The notes under the pieces are model-generated. The model saw nothing but the letters and a program-made list of their open reading frames with translations, made no database searches and had not been told where the DNA came from. Both the position numbers and the translations under genes were made by a program. 5,822 nucleotides of DNA from Candidatus Peribacteraceae bacterium. Its GTDB lineage: Bacteria > Patescibacteriota > Gracilibacteria > Peribacterales > Peribacteraceae. The stretch is taken from contig JABFSS010000093.1 in NCBI GenBank assembly GCA_013140485.1, forward strand, positions 1 through 5,822, written 5' to 3'. Numbering within the stretch: position 1 is the stretch's first letter; every line of letters starts with the position of its first letter. Below are positions 1-5,822 of the stretch, in pieces.

Positions 1-1
1 G

Positions 2-1402
2 TACGGCGATGCATTCAATCCTTTGATATATGGACGACCCTATGATTTTTCGACGCCGTTCTTCGAGCAATTCCGAAAGCTTCTGCTTGAAATTCCTCTT
101 CCATCGATGCGCGTCGAGCTGTCCGAGAACTGCGACTTCAACGTCGACATGCGCGAGTGCAGCAACTGCTATCTCTGCTCACGGACGCACCTGTCGCAAA
201 ACATGCTCTACACGTACAGAGGGAACAAAAGCAACGACTGCGTCGACTGCATGCAGGTAACCGAGAGCTCACACCTGTACGAATGCGTCGAGTGCGTGAA
301 GTGCCAGGACAGCCGCTACCTCTTCTTCTGCAGCGAATGCGCGACGTCGGCGTTCCTGCTTGATTGCCGCAACTGCATGGACTGCTTCATGTGCTGCAAC
401 CTGCGCAACAAGCGCTACTGTTTTTTGAACGAGCAGCTGACGAAAGAATCGTACGAGAAGAAGCTGAAGGAATTCGACTACGGATCACGGCGGATGGTGG
501 AGAAAGCAAAGACGATGTACGCAGACATCCGCCGGAAGGCGATCCGCCCGAATCTGCTTATTCAGAACGGCGAGAATTGCTCAGGCGACAACATCATCGG
601 TTCTAAAAATTGCCACCGTTGCTTCGGCGTACAGAAGTGCAACGACTGCCGCTACTTGTGGGATGTGAAACTCCACCGTGACGCGATGGACGAATACAGC
701 GGAGGCCGCGAGAGCGAACTCATGTACGAGACGACCTCGGGATCGGGATCGTACAACGTTGCATTTTGTCTGCGCGCGGCGACTTCGCAGAACATCCTGT
801 ATTCGTACTTCGTCACGTCGTCGAAGAACGTCTTCGGCTCCATCGGCATCCGCCGCGGAAACTTCTGCATCTTGAACAAGGAATATTCCCAGGAAGAATA
901 TGAGACTCTGATGCCGAAGATTTTGGATCATATGAGGAAAACCGGAGAATATGGTGAGTTCTTCCCCGCCTCGCTCTCGCCCTTCGCCTACAACGAAACC
1001 GTCGCGCACGAGTATTTTCCCTTAGCCCAAGCTGAAGCCAAAAAACTGGGCTACCGCTGGGCGAAGGACGAACCGAAGGCTCGTAAGGATCAGGTCTACA
1101 CCGTCCCGGACAAGATTGACCACGTGCAGGATGACGTGACGGGCGAGATCCTCCGTTGTGAGGAATGTTCAAAAAACTACAAAATCGTTCCGCAGGAGCT
1201 CGCCGTCTATCGTGAACGCCGAATCCCCCTACCCGCTCTCTGCGTCGACTGCCGATATCTGGAACGCTTCGCGGTCAAGAATCCGCCGCGCCTGCGCGAT
1301 GATGAATGTAGAAACTGCAAGAAGGCGATCCGGACGACGTATCCGGAGAATTGTCCGGAGATGATTTACTGCGAAGAGTGTTATTTGAAGGAGGTGTACT
1401 GA
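2..1402 (+). CDS. Cys-rich zinc-binding protein of Patescibacteria type (5' end outside window)
   Basis: The function is unknown; this is probably a cytoplasmic metal-binding protein, as no signal peptide or membrane segment is visible. The frame is open to the left window edge (codons before the TTG at 23 read YGDAFNP), so the TTG is not the start and the N-terminus is missing; in relatives I recall another zinc site there. Numbered from that TTG, 459 residues carry 33 cysteines. Residues 37-125 are rows of C-x2-C pairs (46/49/52, 73/76, 88/91/94, 103/106, 115/118/121/124), then a charged segment with Y144-E145. A second, Cys-poorer copy spans about 186-302 (C186, C197, C200, C206, C209, C249, C282). 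The C-terminus has two treble-clef-like sites: C379/C382 with C407/C410, and C429/C432 with C450/C453. It ends CEECYLKEVY then TGA, the ending I associate with this family. Existence as a gene is near certain; zinc binding is inferred from cysteine spacing. Confidence 0.9.
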   Translation, partial: YGDAFNPLIYGRPYDFSTPFFEQFRKLLLEIPLPSMRVELSENCDFNVDMRECSNCYLCSRTHLSQNMLYTYRGNKSNDCVDCMQVTESSHLYECVECVKCQDSRYLFFCSECATSAFLLDCRNCMDCFMCCNLRNKRYCFLNEQLTKESYEKKLKEFDYGSRRMVEKAKTMYADIRRKAIRPNLLIQNGENCSGDNIIGSKNCHRCFGVQKCNDCRYLWDVKLHRDAMDEYSGGRESELMYETTSGSGSYNVAFCLRAATSQNILYSYFVTSSKNVFGSIGIRRGNFCILNKEYSQEEYETLMPKILDHMRKTGEYGEFFPASLSPFAYNETVAHEYFPLAQAEAKKLGYRWAKDEPKARKDQVYTVPDKIDHVQDDVTGEILRCEECSKNYKIVPQELAVYRERRIPLPALCVDCRYLERFAVKNPPRLRDDECRNCKKAIRTTYPENCPEMIYCEECYLKEVY

Positions 1403-1408
1403 ATTCAG
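1399..1408. repeat. Perfect 10-bp palindrome at the convergent gene junction
   Basis: CTGAATTCAG equals its own reverse complement. It contains the TGA stop of the + strand gene (1400-1402) and ends 4 bp before the TAG stop of the opposing putA gene (1412-1414). As RNA it could form only a 3-bp stem with an AATT loop, and no T-run follows on either strand, so it is not a credible intrinsic terminator. It may be chance. The two genes are separated by only 9 bp, so any termination signal must lie inside the coding sequence of the opposite gene. Confidence 0.4.
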
Positions 1409-1411
1409 AAT

Positions 1412-2128
1412 CTACTTCTTCGAACGCCTGCTGGCTCTTTTACGCCGCTCATCTTCGTATGACGTATCGCCCGCGACGTGGTAGACGTTGCAGAATGACT
1501 GCTGACGGTATTGCGTGATCATGTCGACCCGCCCATCGCCCGTCACCTCGCGGCAATCGATGTGGAGTGACTTTTCCGCCGCGGCGCTAAAGACTTCGCT
1601 CGGAACGCTTTCCCGATTCGAGTAGAGGAGACAGCGAATGCCCGTACTGGAATCGTTTTCGGAAATACACTGTGTGACTGCGCTGTCATCTTCGATGCGC
1701 ACGCTGAGCTGTGGGAACGCTTCTGTAAAACTGACCCCGAGCGTTTTTTCATGCAATGCAAACGTCTGTTGCAGCTCGGGAGGAATACTCAGACGGAGAG
1801 AGTTGCCGGCAGCAATGGTCGCAAAGATTTTACTGAGAATATCGCCAACGGCATCGTTCGCGCTCACACGCAGCATCACCTGGCCCACCGGTCGCGATTC
1901 GATCCAATCGTGTTGACCTTTCACTTGGTACGGCGCGGGCCGCTTTTCGCAGTAGTATGTGTCCTGCTCAAACAGATAGTGGCGGCCGGCATGGATGGCA
2001 TTCTGCACAGCCGGCACGATGGGATGACTGAGACTTTTCTCCTCCACCTGATCGAGAAATTTCTGCAGGCCAGTGGGATCTTCCTGCAGCTTTTCGGGAT
2101 TGAATCTCATGCGCATCCCGGGCGTACG
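1412..2128 (-). other. C-terminal aldehyde-dehydrogenase-superfamily-like domain of the PutA-like protein
   Basis: This covers residues about 1056-1293. The segment RPVGQVMLRVSANDAVGDIL (1134-1153) followed by AAGNSLRLSIP resembles the Rossmann-like part of the extra domain found at the end of long PutA proteins, which supports assembly and closes the substrate tunnel rather than catalysing a reaction. It carries no catalytic Cys/Glu set. The final residues 1282-1293 are strongly basic (RRKRASRRSKK), which I do not recall as a standard PutA ending. The assignment is by resemblance and position. Confidence 0.55.
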
Positions 2129-5100
2129 GCGGCGCACTTTGGCATTCATGAGCAGGAACTCCTGCGTTCCGGTCTTGGCCCCATGCGCGCCGCGATGCGC
2201 ATCCGGACCAGCGCCGTCGCCGAAACCCTGGTCGGCTCGCGCGCCGGTCGACTTGTTATTCACGTACAGGTTGCCGGTCTGCCAGTGCTGGAGGGCATAA
2301 TCGATGTGGGGCTGTTTGCGGCTGTACAGAGCAGCCGTGAGCGATCCGCGGCTGCGGCTTGCCGTTGCGACGGCTTCTTCGATTCCGCCATCCACCTGCA
2401 TGATCGTGAAGATTGGAGCGAAGATCTCCTCCATTTTGGCGACGTCGAACTCCTCCGGATCAGCTTCGCGAATACCCGGTGCGCCCACGGTTGCGGGATT
2501 GAGCAGCCACTGCTCGCCCGGCTGGCGTTTGACGATACGATCGTAGAGCGGATCATCATGGTTGGGAGTTCTGCGGAGCGGCGTGACGTCCACATGCGGC
2601 GTGAGCGCGGTAGCGACGAGCATTTCCTTCGTGATGTTCACGAGATGTTTTTTGAGCTCAGCCATATTCACGTCCTTCGTCGCGATCACCAGACGCAGCT
2701 TGGAACATTTTTGACCCGCGTATCCGCAGACGCTCGCCACGATCATCTGCGCCGCTTCTTTCAGATCCATGGAAGAATCGATGATGGCGACGTTCGTGGC
2801 GCCGGTTTCGGCTTGCACGTCGGCGCCGGGATTGCATTTGTGAATCGTTTCCGCGGTCTTGGCGCTGCCGGTAAACCGAATGCGCTCGGCCTTCGCGTGC
2901 CCGGTCAGGTACGCGGCGTTCTTGTTATCGCACGGCACAAAGAGAAGCGCTTGCTCGGGTACTCCCGCACGGTGGAAACACTTCACCATCTCCAGGGTGG
3001 AGAGCATGGTTTCTTCGCCCTCGCCGCCCGAGGGTTTGACGAGTACGCGGTATCCGACGGAGAGGAGCGCCGAAATGTGCGCGGCGGGAATCGCCTGGGG
3101 GAAGTTCTTGGGGCAAACAACGACGGCTGTTCCATTGCCGTCGGTGGAGAATTCCAGATGATCGCGCGCAAGGAGAGCGCGCCATTGGAGATCGGTGAGA
3201 CGGGAGAAATCCATCATTTCGTCCACTTCGGCATCGGCTTCGGGCACGGATTTCCCCGCATCGAGCATCAGCGCTTCCACCAGCTTCTCTCTGCTTTCGC
3301 GGAATTCCCCTTCCACTTTGCTCAAAATATCCAATCGTTCCTTCATCGATTTTTTGCCCCATCCCGCCGGATCTTTTTCCGCAAGCTCGAAAGCGAAATC
3401 AATGTCTGCCTTTTGCGCATACTCCACCTTTGCGAGCGTGAGGTTGGTGCGCGTCGGCCCCTTCACATGATGAACATTCCGGATGAGATTGCTGCCGTAC
3501 CACGACGGGCGGATGTGCACGGCATCGCTGTCGGTGCGGTCCTTGCATGCCTGAATGCGCTCGTCGACCCATTGGCGCGTCTCGAGTGCCGCAGCGTTCA
3601 TCGCGGGTGTTATTCGATACTGGTGGATGTTGTGACTAACAACGGAATTCTCATGCAGACCGCGGTTCGGCCGAATTCCGCGAGAAGGGGGATAGGCTCC
3701 GGTATGTTCGTTCGTGGCATCCGCGCGCAGTGCTGGGAGATATCCATTCTCCACCTGCGTCCTGCGCCATTTTTCGGAGTCGGGGCCGTTCTTGCACGTG
3801 ACGCCGAGGTAATTGGCGGTCTTGCCGTCCTTGCTCTGTCCGGAAATTTCTTCGATTCTCCGCAGGTAATATTTGAAAAGTTCGACGATGCGATCGAGCG
3901 AGATGACGGGAATGTATTCGTGGCACTCGACGCCGTACCGCTCCGTAAGCTCGCGGAACATTTCCTGTCCGGTCATCCCCTTCAGCATCGCGAAACTCAC
4001 CGCCCCGCCGTGCGCTTCGGCAAACACGCCCGCTTTCGCCAGCTCGATCAAGTGGTGTGCAACCGTAATCATATTCATGGATGCATGCGTGACGGTAAAC
4101 GTTCCGCTTTTCAGCGGGTCGATCATCCTGCGCATGAGGCGCATGTAGTTGGCGTGCGTTTCGGGGCGCGAAGGAAGGATCGGCGTGCCCGACAATCCCA
4201 TTTTTGATGCCAGCCATTCTTCGCCTTCCGTATTTGCTCCGCACACAAGACGCGCGCCGAGTTCGACGCCACCCTCGCGCACGCGCTTCGCCGATGCCGC
4301 CAGAAAAGGATCGAGCATTTGGGATTCCGTATCGCGCAGATAGCTCTGCATCGCCATTTTTATACGAACGCGCGGGAATGCTTTTGCAGCCTCCAGTACG
4401 GCTTCCCGTGTCATATCCAGAAGATCGGACCGTTCAGAGTCGATGCAAATTTCCGTGTAGGAAGCGTTGTTTTCATTTCGATATTTGTCTGCCTCAGCGA
4501 AGATTTCTTTGAGTGCGTTCGCAAGGTGCTTTGAGCTGGAGGCCGTGGCGATTGCGGATGTGGACAGCGCAACGAGCGCCGTGGGCTTGATGGCGATACG
4601 CTGGGCGGTCGCAGTTACGGCGTCTTTGTACCACTGGAGATTCTTTTTCGCTTCCTCACCGGTTGTCGCGGCTTCCACCACCAAATTCGCTTCGTACCCG
4701 ATCCCGGTGAATCTGGAATCGCTCTCAAGAGACTCGATCACGTTATTGGCGCTCGCATCTTCCTCTATTTGCACAAATCCTCCGACCTGCTTGAGAATTT
4801 GGCCACGCACCGCGCGCATCACCAAAGGAGCGGCGAGCCTCGCGGGCCGGGAAGTGGCGAAATACAAACCTGCACGTTCAAACCAGCTCAGAATCTTGGG
4901 GATGTCTATCTCATCGACCACTTCGCGCAACGCATCCCATTGCAAATAGGAACTCTCCGGACGAAAGACGCGTTCGGGCGTTGCACCGGCTAAAACGGAC
5001 AAATGATGATCCGTGAGTTTTCCAAGATCATCCCGTCGCCCTTTCTCACCTGGGGTCATTTTGGCGCTCGCACTCTTCATCAGATCCAACGCAAACCCGA

Positions 5101-5293
5101 GAGTCGTCTGCGCCCGTACTCGCAATTCGTTCGGAAGATTTGAGTCGAATATCAAATGTCTGACTTTGCCATCCTGTGACGAAGAACATTCATCTGCATC
5201 GGTGAGGATGCGTCGAGAATCGACGGACGTGTGGCCTCCATTACGCATGTAGGTATGGCGATGGGATAACCAAAAACAGCGCACCATACTCAC
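1412..5293 (-). CDS. putA: Bifunctional proline dehydrogenase / delta-1-pyrroline-5-carboxylate dehydrogenase (PutA-like), divergent
   Basis: A canonical PutA oxidises proline to pyrroline-5-carboxylate with FAD, passing electrons to quinone, then oxidises glutamate semialdehyde to glutamate with NAD+. The 1293 residues match that order. Residues 1-45 are unassigned, and no ribbon-helix-helix DNA-binding domain is visible. About 45-500 are the proline dehydrogenase barrel: IKPTAL 235-240, QSYLRDT 316-322, RLVCGA 348-353, Y460-I-P, and the proline-binding YxxRR at 475-479. About 605-1050 are the aldehyde dehydrogenase: N730, E829 and C863 are the catalytic Asn, Glu and Cys, spaced exactly as Asn169/Glu268/Cys302 of ALDH2; FTGS 807-810; E956-I-F-A-P. 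About 1056-1293 resemble the C-terminal aldehyde-dehydrogenase-like domain of long PutAs, ending in a basic tail. Several pocket residues are atypical (Cys351, His380, Lys438), so proline activity is not assured. The GTG start at 5293 lacks a clear Shine-Dalgarno; ATG at 5287 is an alternative. An in-frame stop lies upstream at 5330-5332. The fold is certain, the reaction likely. Confidence 0.92.
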   Translation of the reverse strand: MSMVRCFWLSHRHTYMRNGGHTSVDSRRILTDADECSSSQDGKVRHLIFDSNLPNELRVRAQTTLGFALDLMKSASAKMTPGEKGRRDDLGKLTDHHLSVLAGATPERVFRPESSYLQWDALREVVDEIDIPKILSWFERAGLYFATSRPARLAAPLVMRAVRGQILKQVGGFVQIEEDASANNVIESLESDSRFTGIGYEANLVVEAATTGEEAKKNLQWYKDAVTATAQRIAIKPTALVALSTSAIATASSSKHLANALKEIFAEADKYRNENNASYTEICIDSERSDLLDMTREAVLEAAKAFPRVRIKMAMQSYLRDTESQMLDPFLAASAKRVREGGVELGARLVCGANTEGEEWLASKMGLSGTPILPSRPETHANYMRLMRRMIDPLKSGTFTVTHASMNMITVAHHLIELAKAGVFAEAHGGAVSFAMLKGMTGQEMFRELTERYGVECHEYIPVISLDRIVELFKYYLRRIEEISGQSKDGKTANYLGVTCKNGPDSEKWRRTQVENGYLPALRADATNEHTGAYPPSRGIRPNRGLHENSVVSHNIHQYRITPAMNAAALETRQWVDERIQACKDRTDSDAVHIRPSWYGSNLIRNVHHVKGPTRTNLTLAKVEYAQKADIDFAFELAEKDPAGWGKKSMKERLDILSKVEGEFRESREKLVEALMLDAGKSVPEADAEVDEMMDFSRLTDLQWRALLARDHLEFSTDGNGTAVVVCPKNFPQAIPAAHISALLSVGYRVLVKPSGGEGEETMLSTLEMVKCFHRAGVPEQALLFVPCDNKNAAYLTGHAKAERIRFTGSAKTAETIHKCNPGADVQAETGATNVAIIDSSMDLKEAAQMIVASVCGYAGQKCSKLRLVIATKDVNMAELKKHLVNITKEMLVATALTPHVDVTPLRRTPNHDDPLYDRIVKRQPGEQWLLNPATVGAPGIREADPEEFDVAKMEEIFAPIFTIMQVDGGIEEAVATASRSRGSLTAALYSRKQPHIDYALQHWQTGNLYVNNKSTGARADQGFGDGAGPDAHRGAHGAKTGTQEFLLMNAKVRRRTPGMRMRFNPEKLQEDPTGLQKFLDQVEEKSLSHPIVPAVQNAIHAGRHYLFEQDTYYCEKRPAPYQVKGQHDWIESRPVGQVMLRVSANDAVGDILSKIFATIAAGNSLRLSIPPELQQTFALHEKTLGVSFTEAFPQLSVRIEDDSAVTQCISENDSSTGIRCLLYSNRESVPSEVFSAAAEKSLHIDCREVTGDGRVDMITQYRQQSFCNVYHVAGDTSYEDERRKRASRRSKK
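2144..3478 (-). other. Glutamate-semialdehyde (P5C) dehydrogenase domain of the PutA-like protein
   Basis: This covers residues about 606-1050. The NAD-binding and catalytic signatures are KNFP with N730 (oxyanion Asn), VKPS with K753 (NAD ribose contact in the superfamily), FTGS 807-810, QAETGATN with E829, and AGQKCS with nucleophile C863, then EEIFAP at 955-960 and GNLYVN at 1007-1012. The N-to-C distance (133) and E-to-C distance (34) are those of classical aldehyde dehydrogenases. Variants from the usual P5C dehydrogenase signatures are WNFP to KNFP, ETGG to ETGA, FGP to FAP and QPFGG to QGFGD (1022-1026). Confidence 0.88.
3794..5161 (-). other. Proline dehydrogenase (FAD) domain of the PutA-like protein
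   Basis: This covers residues about 45-500. The order of motifs follows E. coli PutA: a helical arm (about 50-230), the IKxxAL strand, the QxYLRDT strand, the RLVxGA strand, the TH motif (402-403), the M-L-x-G-M loop (436-440), Y-x-P (460-462), and YxxRR (475-479) whose two arginines hold the proline carboxylate in the family. Positions that in E. coli are Lys329 (LVKGA), Asp370 (TD-x-x-Y) and the His of LHGM read here as Cys351, His380 and Lys438. The domain boundary is approximate and the alignment was made by eye from recalled E. coli sequence. Confidence 0.8.
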
Positions 5294-5369
5294 AGAAATG
5301 TGGGTAAAGTAAAGTTTTTCGCCCCTGCGTTAAACCCGCAGAGGAAGCGAATGCGTGAAGATCATGACG
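5294..5369. other. purB-putA intergenic gap
   Basis: These 76 bp separate the purB stop from the GTG start of putA, both on the - strand. They contain the hairpin at 5322-5344. I see no convincing -35/-10 pair for the - strand and no purine-rich Shine-Dalgarno within 15 bases of the GTG; the sequence just before it reads TTTACCCACATTTCT. The gap may carry the putA promoter, or the two genes may be read through from purB. Confidence 0.5.
5322..5344 (-). terminator. Hairpin after purB, possible weak terminator
   Basis: On the - strand, CCTCTGCG and CGCAGGGG flank a 7-base loop (GGTTTAA), giving an 8-bp stem with one G-U pair; on the + strand the same position is a C-A mismatch, so the structure fits RNA from the purB/putA strand. 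It starts about 25 bases after the purB stop. It is followed by CGAAAAACTTTACTTTACC rather than a T-run, so if it terminates it is not a classical intrinsic terminator. It could instead be a 3'-end stabilising or processing structure. Confidence 0.35.
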
Positions 5370-5822
5370 TCAGAGCATACCCCGTAACCTCTCCCGCTCC
5401 CCCTTTGGAATCTCGAGCGTATCAACGAACTTCTTGAGTGATTCCTTGGTGACCTTTTCACCGCGCGTCAGCGCCTTGAGTTTTTCGTACGCTCCGCTGA
5501 CGCCGTGCTTGCGAAGCACCATCTGAATCGCTTCCGCGGCGACTTCGGGGTGGGCATCAAGCTCGGCTTTGATAGCAGCACGGTTGACCTCGGCTTTGGA
5601 AAGACCCTTGAGGAGCGACTGGACCGCGAGCAGGTGGTAGCCGAATGCGACGCCGATGGAGCGCTGGACGGTCGAGTCGCTGAGATCGCGCTGCAAGCGG
5701 CTGATGGGAAGTTTGTCGGCGAAGTGGCCGAAGAGCGCGTTGCTGAGTCCCAGGTTTCCTTCGGCATTCTCGAAGTCAATCGGGTTCACCTTATGCGGCA
5801 TTGCCGAGGATCCGACTTCTTT
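5370..5822 (-). CDS. purB: Adenylosuccinate lyase, C-terminal part (5' end outside window)
   Basis: PurB cleaves SAICAR to AICAR and adenylosuccinate to AMP, releasing fumarate, in purine synthesis in the cytoplasm as a homotetramer. The visible 150 residues begin KEVGSSAMPHKVNPIDFEN, the fumarase/aspartase superfamily signature whose flexible loop carries the catalytic serine. They continue with EGNLGLSNALFGHFADKLP, the RDLSDSTV segment and the helical C-terminal domain (YEKLKALTRGEKV). Match to the E. coli-type PurB is strong throughout by recall. The frame is open to the right edge, so about two thirds of the protein lies outside. It ends at RLRGML and stops with TGA; the E. coli protein continues for roughly 20 residues (TPANYIG and on), so this one has a shorter tail. 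No such motif is found in the other frames after the stop, so a recent frameshift is unlikely. Confidence 0.95.
   Translation of the reverse strand, partial: KEVGSSAMPHKVNPIDFENAEGNLGLSNALFGHFADKLPISRLQRDLSDSTVQRSIGVAFGYHLLAVQSLLKGLSKAEVNRAAIKAELDAHPEVAAEAIQMVLRKHGVSGAYEKLKALTRGEKVTKESLKKFVDTLEIPKGERERLRGML

Noticed and set aside
23..25. TTG as start codon of the Cys-rich protein
   Set aside because: The frame is open upstream to the window edge and the upstream residues (YGDAFNP) fit the family's conserved sequence before YGRPYDFS; the true start lies outside the window.
581..1009. 142-codon open frame on the - strand inside the Cys-rich gene
   Set aside because: The + strand frame has clear family motifs here; the - strand product is unremarkable and has no family features, so it is a shadow frame.
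1400..1402. Reassigned TGA codon (Gly, as in Gracilibacteria)
   Set aside because: TGA follows directly after the conserved family ending CEECYLKEVY, and reading through TGA after purB gives no recognisable PurB tail; TGA acts as a stop here.
1426..1441. GCC-TGCT-GGC followed by TCTTTTA as a terminator for the + strand gene
   Set aside because: The stem is only 3 bp, too weak to call, and the bases are explained as putA coding sequence.
2144..2260. Compensated frameshift around the QGFGD motif of PutA
   Set aside because: The other two frames across this stretch do not restore the canonical QPFGG signature, and the frame on both sides continues with plausible sequence; a true divergence is simpler, though a sequencing error is not excluded.
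1751..4207. 818-codon open frame on the + strand opposite putA
   Set aside because: It lies in exact codon register with putA, so its stops would correspond to TTA, CTA and TCA codons, which putA avoids in this stretch. The translation shows no recognisable domain, while the opposite strand encodes conserved PutA motifs.
1..5822. A multi-gene novel system, CRISPR array, tRNA or mobile element
   Set aside because: No direct repeats, cloverleaf sequence, transposase or terminal inverted repeats were seen, and the three genes show no functional link beyond proximity.

Overview
The window holds parts of three genes and very little non-coding DNA. A cysteine-rich zinc-binding protein lies on the + strand and is cut at its 5' end by the window edge. 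It converges on a large putA-like gene on the - strand (proline dehydrogenase fused to delta-1-pyrroline-5-carboxylate dehydrogenase). Upstream of putA, also on the - strand, is the 3' third of purB (adenylosuccinate lyase), cut by the right edge. I see no tRNA, rRNA, CRISPR array, insertion sequence or phage gene.

Organism: the Cys-rich protein has the make-up of a protein family I know mainly from Patescibacteria (Candidate Phyla Radiation, CPR): an N-terminal motif ending in YGR-x-F/Y-DFS-x-PFFEQF, rows of C-x2-C pairs, and a C-terminal pair of treble-clef-like zinc sites ending CEECYLKEVY. The moderately GC-rich composition (judged by eye), the presence of purine biosynthesis, and the use of TGA as an ordinary stop would fit a Peregrinibacteria/Peribacteria-like member. 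TGA as a stop argues against the Gracilibacteria/Absconditabacteria code. This placement is an inference from recalled family features.

Layout: 2-1402 (+) Cys-rich protein; 9 bp separate its stop from the putA stop, with a perfect 10-bp palindrome over the junction; 1412-5293 (-) putA; 5294-5369 a 76-bp gap with an 8-bp-stem hairpin; 5370-5822 (-) purB C-terminal part. purB and putA point the same way and could be co-transcribed, but they share no pathway beyond general nitrogen metabolism, and the hairpin between them may separate them.

How they work together: there is no evidence of a shared system. PutA would oxidise proline to glutamate in two steps, PurB acts in purine synthesis, and the Cys-rich protein has no known role. 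The most notable point is the PutA itself. It has the architecture of a PutA with a C-terminal aldehyde-dehydrogenase-like domain but no N-terminal DNA-binding domain. Its aldehyde dehydrogenase half keeps the catalytic Asn, Glu and Cys at canonical spacing, while its proline dehydrogenase half replaces several residues that normally line the proline/FAD pocket.
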